A stretch of DNA of 64,000 nucleotides from the NCBI GenBank assembly GCA_028671895.1, contig CM053810.1, forward strand, positions 27,755,501 to 27,819,500, written 5' to 3'. The position numbers and the translations under genes were made by a program. Of the stretch, positions 45,401 through 52,053 are shown piece by piece. The notes under the pieces are model-generated. The model did no database searches. It saw only the letters and a list, made by a program, of their open reading frames with translations, and was not told where the DNA came from. Position 1 is the first letter of the stretch. Each line of letters starts with the position of its first letter. This DNA comes from Oenanthe sinensis (Eukaryota > Streptophyta > Magnoliopsida > Apiales > Apiaceae).

Positions 45401-47533
45401 GTATTCCTAGTAATGTTTCTCATCCAGTACTTACCAAAGATCTATCACTCTGTTTACCTCTTGCGCCGAATGCAGAACTTCTCTGGCTACATTTTTGGTA
45501 CTGTTTGGTGGGGAATTGCTCTTAATTTGATTGCATATTTTGTCGCCTCGCATGTAAGTTCTTAAATTTCCACATCTCATTATATATGATTTCAGGGAAT
45601 GTGATCCGTACATTATCTGTCACGGATTAATTTATATATATGCATAATTCTTCTGGTTCTTATCGAATTATTTATGGAATATAAACCATCATCTCAATGT
45701 GTGCAGGCAGTAGGAGCATGTTGGTATTTGCTAGGAATCCAGAGGGCTACAAAATGCTTGACAGAACAATGCATGAAATCACAAATTAGTTGTGTGCCTA
45801 AATTTTTGGCATGTGAAAACAATATCTTTTATGGAGGAGGACCCTTGGCGAGAGACAGTAGACGACTCGTATGGGGAGAGAACAAAGTAGCTAGGTCTGT
45901 GTGTCTAATGGCTGATGATAAGTTTGGTTATGGTGCTTATAAATGGACAGTTCAACTTGTGATGAATGAAAGCCGCTTGGAAAAAATCCTGTATCCCATA
46001 TTTTGGGGTCTCATGACTCTTAGGTAGTTTTTAGTTATTTGCAAAAGCTGGTTTTTTATGTTATAATGTTTCGAAGCTCATGACTGATGATGCATTAGAT
46101 ATATTACAACACAGTACATTTGGAAATCTAGAGAGCACGACAGAATGGTTAGAAATTGTGTTTATCATCATTGTTCTTACGACTGGACTCCTCCTAGTCA
46201 CCATGTTGATTGGTAATATCAAGGTATATAAATATGGTAATCATCTGAATTAATATGTGCTTTTCTTTTAACTTGCCCCTATACTAAGATTGTACATATA
46301 GGTGTTTTTGCATGCAACAACATCAAAGAAACAGGCAATGCAGTTAAAGATGAGGAATGTTGAGTGGTGGATGAGGAAGAGGCATTTGCCACAAGAGTAT
46401 AGGCAGAGAGTGCGCAACTATGAGCGACAGCGTTGGGCTGCCATGCGTGGCGTTGATGAATGTGATATGATTAGGAATCTCCCTGAAGGTCTTAGGAGGG
46501 GCATCAAATATCATCTGTGCTTGGACTTGGTCAGGCAGGTAATATATTACATAATATTCTGTTACATTATCGTGACCTCTGTCTATGAGAATTATGATTT
46601 TTTTGATCTCTCTATGAAATTTACGAATTTTTTATCTACTAAATACCAATTCCTTAGGTAAGTAGGTTAAAGAATAAAGATCGATCATGTAATCAAATTT
46701 ATGCATTTTTAAAGGTAAATAATGATTCACTTGAGCCCCTCTATTTACATCTTAATATTTCGGGAGAATTTTCACTTGTCATATAACTTGGTACCAAAGT
46801 CCTTCAGATTTGTATAGAATTTGTAAGTTAATAGTACTATTGTCAATCAAATTTTCAGGTTCCTTTGTTTCAGCACATGGAGAGTTTAGTTCTAGAGAAT
46901 ATATGTGATCGTGTCAAGTCCCTCATATTCACAAAAGGAGAAACCGTACGTAAGTTCATAGTACTATGAACAATAATTAATTTTCATGCCAAATAAATTT
47001 GAATTTGATGAGTGCAGATAACAAGGGAAGGTGATCCAGTTCAGAGAATGTTGTTTATAGTAAGAGGACATCTACAAAGCAGTCAAGAGCTAAGAGATGG
47101 TGTAAAAAGTTGCTGCATGTTAGGCCCTGGTAACTTTAGCGGTGACGAGCTCTTGTCATGGTGTCTTAGGAGACCTTTTGTTGAAAGATTGCCTCCATCT
47201 TCATCATCACTAGAAACTCTTGAAACAACCGAAGCTTTTGGGCTCGAAGCCGAAGATGTGAAGTATGTAACGCAACATTTCAGGTACACATTCGTAAATG
47301 AGAAAGTGAAGAGGAGTGCAAGGTATTATTCACCAGGGTGGAGAACTTGGGCGTCTGTTGCAATTCAGTTGGCTTGGAGAAGGTACAGGCACAGACTGAC
47401 ACTCAGTTCTTTGTCATTTATACGGCCAAGGAGGCCTTTGTCAAGGTGTTCATCGCTTGGAGAGGATAAGCTAAGGCTTTATGCTGCTTTGTTAACTTCG
47501 CCTAAGCCAAATCATGATGATTTCGATTTCTGA
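24895..47533 (+). CDS. CNGC4: Cyclic nucleotide-gated ion channel 4 (CNGC4/DND2/HLM1-like), seven exons
   Basis: Plasma-membrane cation channel subunit; in Arabidopsis CNGC4 acts with CNGC2 in Ca2+ entry and immune signalling (family knowledge). Exons 24895-25422, 45338-45553, 45707-46023, 46115-46223, 46302-46538, 46859-46945 and 47018-47533 join in frame with GT-AG introns to 669 residues, near the usual length. Visible: acidic N-terminus (19-42), S1 (LLVCATGLFVDPLFFYAL, about 73-90), S2-S3, then the later membrane segments including SGYIFGTVWWGIALNLIAYF, filter TFGN (355-358), C-linker RQRVRNYERQRWAAMRGVDE, CNBD cassette GPGNFSGDELLSWCL (about 534-548) and IQ motif AIQLAWRRY (about 614-622). 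Group IVb is supported by the whole C-terminal end (LSRCSSLGEDKLRLYAALL). Start chosen at ATG 24895. No premature stop. Intron 1 is 19,915 bp. Splice pattern is read from sequence only. Confidence 0.95.
25423..27448. other. CNGC4 intron 1, first part
   Basis: AT-rich, non-coding. Contains A/T homopolymer runs and a low-complexity block rich in TATTTTTGCAAAA (about 26640-26950) that may be an old transposon, but I could not find ends. No gene seen. Confidence 0.6.
27449..28213 (-). mobile_element. Non-autonomous Helitron
   Basis: On - it begins TCTATACTATATTATTAAAA (5' TC) at 28213 and ends with hairpin CCGTGCATCGCACGG followed about 9 bases later by CTAG at 27452-27449. It lies between A and T, as Helitrons insert. 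765 bp, no protein. A similar-length relative lies at 43573-44345. Confidence 0.72.
28214..28480. repeat. (TG)n-rich tract and AT-rich intron sequence
   Basis: (TG)n/(TATG)n microsatellite at about 28214-28250, then AT-rich sequence up to the target duplication of element C. Nothing else seen. Confidence 0.7.
28486..29023 (-). repeat. 3' LTR of element C
   Basis: 538 bp, on + TGTTTCCCAG...TTCCTAACA. U3 (about 28800-28980) contains AAACTCTG four times, AGACTCTG twice and TTCTCTGAT variants. Confidence 0.96.
29024..29034 (-). promoter_or_regulatory. Polypurine tract of element C
   Basis: On - TTGGGGGAGAT directly precedes the 3' LTR. Confidence 0.85.
29131..33619 (-). pseudogene. Third ORF (ORF3) of element C, nearly intact (about 1496 codons)
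   Basis: Starts MASKGITFQTYSFAATNY at 33619. A CAG-to-TAG stop lies at about 33504 and one frameshift in an A7 run at about 32690; the remaining 1166 codons (32631-29131) are open. Globular N-terminal domain: IRPHLRREWSFFFDCITRAF (about 33160-33220), NFDAIPQLSQQIGYSLTHN. Middle: Lys-rich KRKGN and SLKKRK patches, then a low-complexity Ser/Asn/Glu-rich region with reiterated Asn-Ser-Asp/Glu and repeats of QEPS. A predicted coiled coil (EAKLKNVNAKQVALEAKVDN) follows, a KKK-rich segment, then a C-terminal domain with LIYFLEDGRVLKIAEES and SSIYALRAAIIQIDDSSENM. ORF3 of B shares both end domains. No catalytic motif or signal peptide is recognised. Confidence 0.85.
33620..34151 (-). promoter_or_regulatory. 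Spacer between pol and ORF3 of element C, CAGAGTTT array
   Basis: Non-coding. Between about 33950 and 34135 CAGAGTTT occurs about seven times on +, with variants ACTCTGA in the other orientation. The position matches the arrays in A, B and D. It may serve as a promoter or RNA signal. Confidence 0.55.
34152..36000 (-). pseudogene. Reverse transcriptase and RNase H of element C pol
   Basis: RT: KWVFRNKTDSDG, LVAKGYSQQEGIDYDETYAP, YQMNVKSAFLNGELEEEVYV, QIYVDDIIFGS (about 35090) and MMGELSYFLGLQVKQ. RNase H: YSDADFAGCKIDRKST, AEAEYIAAGSCC, CDNQSAI, KHISIRYHFIREH, ending MVTSGSA. The frame is continuous with the integrase. It is broken by CAA-to-TAA at about 35295, TGG-to-TGA at about 34650 and CAA-to-TAA at about 34428. 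QMDVKSA is QMNVKSA here: Asp-to-Asn at a catalytic RT aspartate (family knowledge). Confidence 0.92.
36001..37517 (-). pseudogene. Protease, integrase and linker of element C pol
   Basis: Protease VIDSGCSAYMTGNKS (DSG present), GAG-pre-integrase WNWHKKLCHLNF and CDSCQKAKQKK, integrase LHLDLFGPVNIM (Asp), LRSDNGTEFKNS (Asp), PQQNGVVERKNRT (Glu), then the FGCKCFILKTHPE region. One CAA/CAG-to-TAA stop lies at about 36367. The acidic linker is rich in Asn-Ser-Asp/Glu codons made by the AAACTCTG word and holds GGGGGAG tracts (about 35828, 35880, 36051). The frame opens at TTGCAGGG without an ATG. Confidence 0.92.
37511..37516 (-). promoter_or_regulatory. Candidate 3' splice acceptor at gag-pol junction, element C
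   Basis: On - ACTACTAAT (branch-like CTAAT), then GCATTTACTGATTGCAG|GG. No ATG is present (TTGCAG), so simple internal initiation is less likely here than in B and D. Confidence 0.42.
37532..39787 (-). CDS. gag of element C, intact (751 aa)
   Basis: Structural capsid protein of the retrotransposon. Uninterrupted from ATG 39787, 51 bases inside the 5' LTR. N-terminal DUF4219/UBN2-type region (TWRVKMMMFLEA, FVLIQEYEYFEAKQNES, KFLRALPEEWDLQT). Three CCHC knuckles: CYKCNKMGHFATEC (about res. 344), CFTCGNSNHLAIDC (about res. 620) and CFHCDSLWHSIYKC (about res. 650). A coiled-coil-like stretch (KSQSLENERLKSEIQTLNAR) lies between the first and second. The C-terminus is rich in Asn-Ser repeats encoded by AACTCTGA words and ends KLVWVPITTN. 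Only intact ORF among the four elements. Pol follows in another frame after 14 bases. Confidence 0.93.
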   Translation of the reverse strand: MSGNKYENIRIPILKKAEYPTWRVKMMMFLEATDPDYLDRIHTGQYLQTKLVPSTIVEGRQIPEYYTLKDKKEWTNEEKQEVLKDAKVRNILHNSLDSVMSNRVIACKTAKEIWDALEVQCQGTKEIKKNRGFVLIQEYEYFEAKQNESLTDIYDRFLTLLNNLALVDKVYDNEDSNTKFLRALPEEWDLQTSLIRDRADLDEMSLDEVYGKLKTHDLELQQRRNRKSSKSRSVALNVEAKIEEPKEKVFKASIRKGKEVVLQESSESEFEANSDINFDDSSDSDMMEMFAMFVKSFKKYRKFRKQGNFQKKHGESDKKDRFRKKEDRDGKSKTLDKSKIKCYKCNKMGHFATECRSKESGKALITSKKDWMDSSDSEEETNYALMANSDSPILNSEKVPNSIFTFDTEDIHELKSFLRNLHVSFKSQSLENERLKSEIQTLNARNDFLETELVHMLSFKKDCENAIHMQTQLEIQVTYLKTEIAKEKETFRVWTNSGKKVQQMLSEKNWTSALGYESDKEFHTNSHTKGTLTKPVKFVRASDYKKTLPECSKNNGVPDSKKINIGLLSQKQLKEKLKAVTNKTKKVKRNRNGKVGITKENNYMNIPDAPRKTCFTCGNSNHLAIDCKQKKKKEPEKPRFKARKQTRSNPCFHCDSLWHSIYKCKDYHNLYYNSYKPQPQMSNSPKHTVKQKYVIKTDKRSVNSESTNSVNANSDHVNSVNTNSDKRTSAAKVNKFSKKGPKLVWVPITTN
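39821..39835 (-). promoter_or_regulatory. Primer binding site of element C (initiator tRNA-Met type)
   Basis: On - TGGTATCAGAGCAGG, two bases after the 5' LTR; exact match to the usual 12-base initiator tRNA-Met complement TGGTATCAGAGC. Confidence 0.93.
39838..40375 (-). repeat. 5' LTR of element C
   Basis: 538 bp. TATA box (TATATAAA on -) at 40053-40060 drives leftward transcription, antisense to CNGC4. The U3 lies to its right with AAACTCTG words. ATTAT target duplication follows. Confidence 0.96.
40053..40060 (-). promoter_or_regulatory. TATA box in 5' LTR of element C
   Basis: TATATAAA on -, in the centre of the LTR, with the AAACTCTG words upstream in transcription direction. Confidence 0.6.
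40381..40468. repeat. 88-bp near-perfect foldback (40-bp arms)
   Basis: Left arm 40381-40420 and right arm 40429-40468 are reverse complements with one mismatch, around an 8-base loop. The foldback starts directly after the right target duplication of element C. In CNGC4 pre-mRNA it would form a stable hairpin. It could be a foldback transposon remnant or a small-RNA-producing inverted repeat; neither is proven. Confidence 0.85.
40490..40790 (+). mobile_element. Degenerate Helitron 3' part
   Basis: This stretch resembles the reverse complement of 27460-27740 (same order of TTAATCTCCTAA, ATATTAAATAAA-TTAAATTATTATTA and AAAAATATTAAAAAATT segments). It ends with a decayed hairpin (CGGGAATCGCACG), GATATAAG and CTAA before T at 40791. 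Part of it is repeated at about 40890-41040. No 5' end found. Confidence 0.45.
41510..42312 (-). pseudogene. Captured SMR-domain gene fragment with introns
   Basis: Four short exon-like blocks on -, in the order of plant DUF1771-SMR proteins: about 42263-42312 (KGDEYQVYKDSGYNEK), 42112-42149 (ADEKRSEDIFDTM), 41926-42032 (NIDNVIIFDLHGQHVKAV..., the SMR DLHG signature) and about 41510-41586 (VQGLRVITGIGK, matching the family's LRVITG segment). Most blocks have AG and GT borders. The C-terminal part after LRVITG is decayed, and no start or full domain is present. A MITE sits in one intron. Introns are kept, so it came by DNA-level capture, not retroposition. Not expected to be functional. Confidence 0.72.
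41652..41903. mobile_element. Stowaway-like MITE
   Basis: Terminal inverted repeats CTCCCTCCGTCCC and GGGACGGAGGGAG, flanked by TA on both sides (41650-41651, 41904-41905). Internal sequence is also largely self-complementary. 252 bp. Tc1/mariner-related non-autonomous element. Confidence 0.93.
42362..42417. repeat. Compound (AT)n(GT)n microsatellite
   Basis: About 17 AT units followed by about 11 GT units. Confidence 0.9.
42418..43572. other. CNGC4 intron 1, AT-rich part
   Basis: A short coding-like stretch on - at about 42420-42520 may be an upstream part of the SMR fragment, but I could not place it. From 42540 the sequence is very AT-rich with no gene or clear element. Confidence 0.5.
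43573..44345 (-). mobile_element. Non-autonomous Helitron (second copy)
   Basis: On - it begins TCTATACTATATTATTGAAG at 44345 and ends GCACGGGTTATATGCTGG at 43573, flanked by A and T. 773 bp, close in length to the copy at 27449-28213. The 3' hairpin is degenerate. No coding capacity. Confidence 0.6.
44346..44675. other. CNGC4 intron 1, AT-rich part before MITE
   Basis: No gene or element seen. Confidence 0.5.
44676..44985. mobile_element. Degenerate Stowaway-like MITE
   Basis: Left end CTCCCTCCGTCCC with TA before it; right end decayed (GGGGAGAAAG followed by TA). About 310 bp. Internal ATAATATAAGG-TTATTTG segments repeat. Confidence 0.7.
44986..45337. other. End of CNGC4 intron 1
   Basis: Unremarkable sequence ending at the acceptor TATACTGCAG|GTTG. 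Nothing else seen. Confidence 0.7.
45338..45553 (+). CDS. CNGC4: CNGC4 exon 2
   Basis: 72 codons after ACTGCAG, begins VVLWIAIPALLEKG, contains FLIQYLPKIYHSVYLLRRMQ and SGYIFGTVWWGIALN, ends at CAT|GTAAGT. Confidence 0.93.
45707..46023 (+). CDS. CNGC4: CNGC4 exon 3
   Basis: Starts after GTGTGCAG with AVGACWYLLGIQ. It carries the extracellular Cys-rich turret and the pore helix (LEKILYPIFWGLMTL). Ends AG|GTAG in phase 2. Confidence 0.92.
46115..46223 (+). CDS. CNGC4: CNGC4 exon 4
   Basis: Restores the split Ser codon, then TFGNLESTTEW (filter and pore exit) and S6 ending TMLIGNIK. AAG|GTATAT donor. Confidence 0.92.
46302..46538 (+). CDS. CNGC4: CNGC4 exon 5
   Basis: C-linker: VFLHATTSKKQAMQLKMR to LCLDLVRQ, 79 codons, ends CAG|GTAATA. 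Confidence 0.93.
46859..46945 (+). CDS. CNGC4: CNGC4 exon 6
   Basis: 29 codons, VPLFQHMESLVLENICDRVK to FTKGET, start of the nucleotide-binding domain. ACC|GTACGT donor. Confidence 0.92.
47018..47533 (+). CDS. CNGC4: CNGC4 exon 7
   Basis: 171 codons plus TGA: rest of the CNBD, the calmodulin-type IQ motif and the C-terminal tail NHDDFDF. Confidence 0.94.
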   Translation: MTREGDPVQRMLFIVRGHLQSSQELRDGVKSCCMLGPGNFSGDELLSWCLRRPFVERLPPSSSSLETLETTEAFGLEAEDVKYVTQHFRYTFVNEKVKRSARYYSPGWRTWASVAIQLAWRRYRHRLTLSSLSFIRPRRPLSRCSSLGEDKLRLYAALLTSPKPNHDDFDF

Positions 47534-48204
47534 AGGAGTTGGTTGAAGTATATCATATATATGTATATTGCTAAATGTAGCTCTGTGTTCTTGTTGAAAC
47601 ATCTGTCACATTGAATAATCAGTTACCTATTTTACGTAAGAATAAATTATTCAATCCATAGCATTATAATTAAGTGTATATCGCTCTTTTCTCAGTAGCA
47701 AGAAGAGTGAGTTTCCAGATATTTACGATTGACCATATTACAGATGAAAATCGGTCCATTGGTCATGTTGTTTTGTCATGTTGTTTTTCAGAAAAGCCAA
47801 ATCAAAGATCAATATAATACGTTGCCACTCTCGGCCACCATGTAATTTAGTTTCCAGGATCACTAAGCACCAACCATTACTTTGGAAAAATTAATACGAT
47901 TTTACACCTGCAAAAACTGACTATTATGTTTATGCACTTTGAACCCTGAAATTTTGATATGATTACTGCCATATAGATTTATATCTTCTTTTTCTTTCAA
48001 TCTTCGAGCATCGATTTTTCAGTTGCGTCTATGGAGCATAAACAAAAGATTTAAGTGAGAATTTAAAGATTAGAGATAGTAGCCCTCTAAAAACCCACCA
48101 TGAATTGTCTAACAATGACATTTTATTGTCATTTCATTGTAGCATAATGAAAATAATTTAAAACAAGAACCATTAGTGATTATGCTTTTACAATCTCTAT
48201 AGTC
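47534..48204. other. Convergent intergenic region between CNGC4 and the dynein light chain gene
   Basis: Holds the 3' UTRs of both genes. AATAAA-like sites on + near 47640 (AAGAATAAATTATT) are possible CNGC4 poly(A) signals. No other feature seen. Confidence 0.55.
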
Positions 48205-48617
48205 TTATAAAGCTTCAACATGATCTGCAACGGCCTCGGCTTCAGCTTCAGGGCCAGCTGAACCCCTGAAGAGCAAAATTGCAAGATTGCCAATATGGAA
48301 GTGGATGAAACTGCCATAACAATGAGTCACAAACGAACCAAAATCAGTCCCTACGATGCATTGCCATCCCGGTCCATTTGTTTTGTCAAATTCCTGCATC
48401 AGTTAATCATACAATCAATTGACTATAAAATTTTACATAAACTAGCTCAGAATATTAATACTTGTGCATATCCATGTACCTTCTTAATGAAACGGGCTAT
48501 ATCTCTGGCTTCCGCGACATCAAAAATATCTAGTGCCTTAGCAGCCAGATTAAGCACATCTTGTTGCATGGTATCAACCATATCTGTATCATCGATCACA
48601 GCTTTTCCTTTTAACAT
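48205..48617 (-). CDS. Dynein light chain, LC8 (DYNLL) type, two exons, 108 aa
   Basis: Small dimeric hub protein of the LC8 family. In plants, which lack cytoplasmic dynein heavy chains, it has other partners, for example at nuclear pores (family knowledge). Exon 1 is 48480-48617 (MLKGKAVIDDTDMVDTMQQD ... ARDIARFIKK) and exon 2 is 48205-48393 (EFDKTNGPGWQCIVGTDFGS, THCYGSFIHFHIGNLAILLF, Ala/Glu-rich tail ending HVEAL). They join in phase 0 across an 86-base intron (GTACAT...GATGCAG on -). KxFD, GPGWQCIVG and FxxxxxGxLAILLFRG are the LC8 signatures. Start chosen at ATG 48617, which gives the family N-terminus. No lesion. Confidence 0.95.
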
Positions 48618-50434
48618 ACTGAACTGTAAAATTATGTGTCACTAAAATGAGGAGATAATGGCTGGGTGAAGGATAGAATTTTAGAAATCAAGAAAGAGGA
48701 GCAACCCCTGAAGTTGACGTTATTGAATCAAGTAGTCAAAGAAGTAACTATATATAGAGAGAGTATATGGTGTTCATTTCGACAACTAGCATTATCTGTT
48801 TCACTTGCTAACAGTTTAAAACTATCTAGTCGACCAAACCAGGATCCAAAAGCAGGGAAAAACTAGGAAAAATGCATCTTCAATTTAATTATTAAATTAC
48901 ATGTAGGGTTTTACTCAAATTATTTCCAAACTTTTTAGCATAATAAATATAAAAAAATTATCAAGTTTTATATACGAGGGGAGAAGTGAAATTAGTTGCA
49001 AAGCACATCTTCTAATCATGCGACGGCTCTAACAACTTTAAAGTCATGGAGTTTGTTTGCACCGGATAAATGCCCGAACCGATTTGAGTTTTGTCCGATC
49101 CCGATCAACTTTTAAATATTTTTTAAACGAATTGAATCCAGGCGAGTCGAGTTATTTAATCAAACAAAAAGTAATGTTCAAACTCGAGTAGATAATAAAT
49201 AAGTCGAACACGAGTTTGTTCATGAACAAATTGAGTCAAGCTACTCGAACAAAATTTTGAGACGAGGCAAGTCGAGTTGTTAGTATATTTATGAACAGAA
49301 AGAGGTGTTAATTTGGCTCCTTGCTTGAAAGTTTATGGAACACGGGCAATCTGATTAGAAAACTCCGTTTGATTTCAAAACTTCTACTCTTTCCCATAAC
49401 TGGATCAGCATACATCATGCACGAAAGTTCAATACTAGCAATCGATACTGCAACATCATCATAGAGTGTTGGAATTACATTCATGTCAATCAATCAAAAT
49501 TCCCCACGCTTTAAACACAACAAGTAGGAAGCGAACAAAAGATGGAAAACAAGAAAAATAAATATTTATAATAAAAAAAAAGATAAAACAAAAGAAAAGC
49601 AAATTTCAATCTCCAGCGACGCAACACCAAAAATCAGATGACCCAATTTAAACCATTTTGTGTCCTTTGTAAGGTAGAGTAAGTAGGTGTTAGCGATTTT
49701 ACGACCTATAGGTAAGTGCAGTATCACAACAAGTAGTATATAAAATTTGTTCCCACGAGGAATCACTTTAAATTGCTGATTATCACATAATATTGTTCAA
49801 TTAATTCAAGTCAAATAAGAATTGATTTAAGAGAAAAATAGTTGTTACTAAAAATAAACTAACATAAATAAAATTATCAAGATTAATAAAATTAGACCTT
49901 CAACTTCATCTCATGTTCTTCGACAAGTATTTTCGCGTCTCTATTTTAGTGCTTTAATTGTTAGTTTAAAGTTTTTAAGTACCCACGAGAACCTTCTGAA
50001 TCTCAAGTGATTCTAATTCAACAATTAACTCTCATATTCCTATGTAGAATTTAAATCATTGAATATTAATCTCAACCTTAATTGGACTACTTAGGGTGTT
50101 CAGGTAAATTTTTATCCTAATCACAAATTAACATAATGAAAATCCCAAATTATAGTAATTGGGTCTCAATTTAGGTTTCTCTTCCGAGCCAACCAAAACA
50201 ACAAATTCAATACCAAGATTGATCTTTCCTTTAAAAGCATTAAAAATAAATTACTATAAGCAATTGTAATAAATAAATTACTATAAACAATTGTAATAAA
50301 TAGACCTGGCAATTTCTTATTAAATATATTAGTTATAATATAAAATAATATAAGTGTTTAAAATTTTGATTGTATAACCATTTTAATTTTTTGATATAAA
50401 ATTTTTTTAAGTATGAATTTTGCTTAAGAATAGA
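48618..50434. other. Upstream of dynein light chain and repeat-derived intergenic sequence
   Basis: 48618-48880 probably holds the promoter of the light chain gene (not resolvable). 49080-49290 has GAGTCGAGTTA and ACTCGAG-like simple sequence. 49680-49800 contains a phrase (CAAGTAGTATATAAAATTTG then TTCCCACGAGGAATCA) that recurs in old plant retroelements, so this is likely a decayed LTR element. No gene recognised. Confidence 0.4.
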
Positions 50435-51305
50435 TGTTAGGAATCTATATATAATTTGATGATAACTTTAAACTTAGAATCATAGAAATTTTAATTGATG
50501 TAACTGATCAATTGATATGAAAAATTATGAATATCAATTAATCAGGAAACCATTTATCAGTTGAAATGTTTATGTGAATCAACTGATAATTTGGATTGTA
50601 GCATATGTGTACTTAGTTTATTTCAATCGATAAGGTGTAAGTCAATTGATATTCAATTGATATTAGAATCGATTGATATAGGTCATCAACTGATGTATAA
50701 CTTAGACTGACAAATTTTAATTATTTGAAGACATGAAACTATACAAGTGAAAGATGATCAGTTGATATTGAAATATCAATGGATAGAAGATCAATTAAAG
50801 AAACCAAGTCAAGCATTGAAAACCATCAACTGATGTGAAGACCCATCGACTGATATATTAATTGATAACATCTATCAATCGATTAGTCATCTTTTATCAA
50901 TCGATGAATACGAAGATCAATCGAAGAAGAATATCAATTGATGGATAAAGGGAAGAATCAATTGATATGTTTGACAGCAAATTATCAATTGAGTGAGACA
51001 ACACAAGTTGACAAGTTGAAAGACAAAAGAACACCTATGGAAGACAGTCTATGATGACTGTGAAGACTTAAGTTGAAGCTGTCTTTCCAAGTCTGAAGAC
51101 TTTTTCCCAAAATGTAATCGTTCAAGTCATAATATTCTCATAACCTAGCAGCTCTTAAGAACTTTGTTTTCTTGAGAGAGTTTTGTATTAAGTCAATTCA
51201 AGTTAATACAAAATAGTAATTCTTTTACATACTTGTGTTCTTAATCGATTGTTTGATACTTTTATATTCAACCCTTCTTCTATAATATTGTATTATCTAG
51301 GTAAC
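50435..51305 (+). repeat. Solo LTR of another copia-like family
   Basis: Starts TGTTAGGAAT like the B, C and D LTRs in + orientation. The last 170 bases match the R-U5 part of element C's LTR in order (ACCTAGCAGCTCTTAAGAAC, TTGAGAGAGTTTTGTATT, TACTTGTGTTC, AATCGATT, ATATTCAACCC). U3 (about 50490-51000) is filled with the word ATCAATTGAT and variants ATCGATTGAT and ATCAACTGAT, 15 or more times. The 3' end is blurred (TAACG near 51305) and no exact target duplication is seen. Confidence 0.7.
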
Positions 51306-51509
51306 GAAATATAAATTATATAATTATATAATACTAAAAATAAATATGCATATCGCACAAAATATAAATTTATATTATTAATACATATAAATGTAAAATT
51401 TTATGATTCGAAATATTATAAACATGATTTTTAAATATATCAAACAAATGTTTCGTATATTTAAGATTATACATATTAAATTTAAATATATTTTTGATAA
51501 GATTTTCAT
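51306..51509. other. AT-rich gap before element D
   Basis: No feature seen. It replaces the expected U3 of element D's 5' LTR. Confidence 0.5.
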
Positions 51510-52016
51510 AGTCTATAAAGTTAAAGCTAAATTTAGAAGATGATCACAGATAAGGGAAGTCTTCGAAGATAAAGCCAAAGATATTGCAGATATGCTATAA
51601 AAAACAAGGAAGGAGAATTGCAGAAGGAAACTGTCAGCTAATAATTAGGAATTATATTCCTATTGTAATTTATCTTTCTGTTATTAGCTGATAGGCAGCT
51701 CTCTATATAAACTCTATGTAACCTAATTGTAAAAGTGAGGAAGTCGAAGCATAATTTGTCTGAGTGAAACTTTGTGAGTGCATAGAAATAGAGAGAATTG
51801 CTGTGATAAACACAGAGAAGCTGGTAGGGTTTGTGTACACCCTAGGAGAGTTTTGTATTTACAAATCAATAATACAAACAGTACTTATTCATATCTTTGT
51901 GTTTGATCTTTGTTCTTAATTCATATCTGTTTATTGTTATTGAGTTGATTTTAAATCAGGCAGAAAAGACACACAAGTATTCAACCCCCCATTCTACTTG
52001 TGCAACTGGGAAAATA
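51510..52016 (+). repeat. Truncated 5' LTR of element D
   Basis: About 507 bp matching the R/U5 side of B's LTR (in reverse complement). It starts at AGTCTATAAAGTT and lacks the U3 part with the AGACTCTG array. TATATAAA at 51704-51711 is kept. Ends ACTGGGAAAATA (CA end changed to TA). Confidence 0.85.
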
Positions 52017-52018
52017 AT

Positions 52019-52030
52019 TGGTATCAGAGC
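52019..52030 (+). promoter_or_regulatory. Primer binding site of element D
   Basis: TGGTATCAGAGC, exact initiator tRNA-Met complement, two bases after the LTR. Confidence 0.92.
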
Positions 52031-52053
52031 CTAACGTTTAAAATCGATCAAAG

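Noticed and set aside
49308..49493. 61-codon reading frame on - that looks faintly protein-like
   Set aside because: No family recognised, no splice partners, and flanking sequence is repeat-like.
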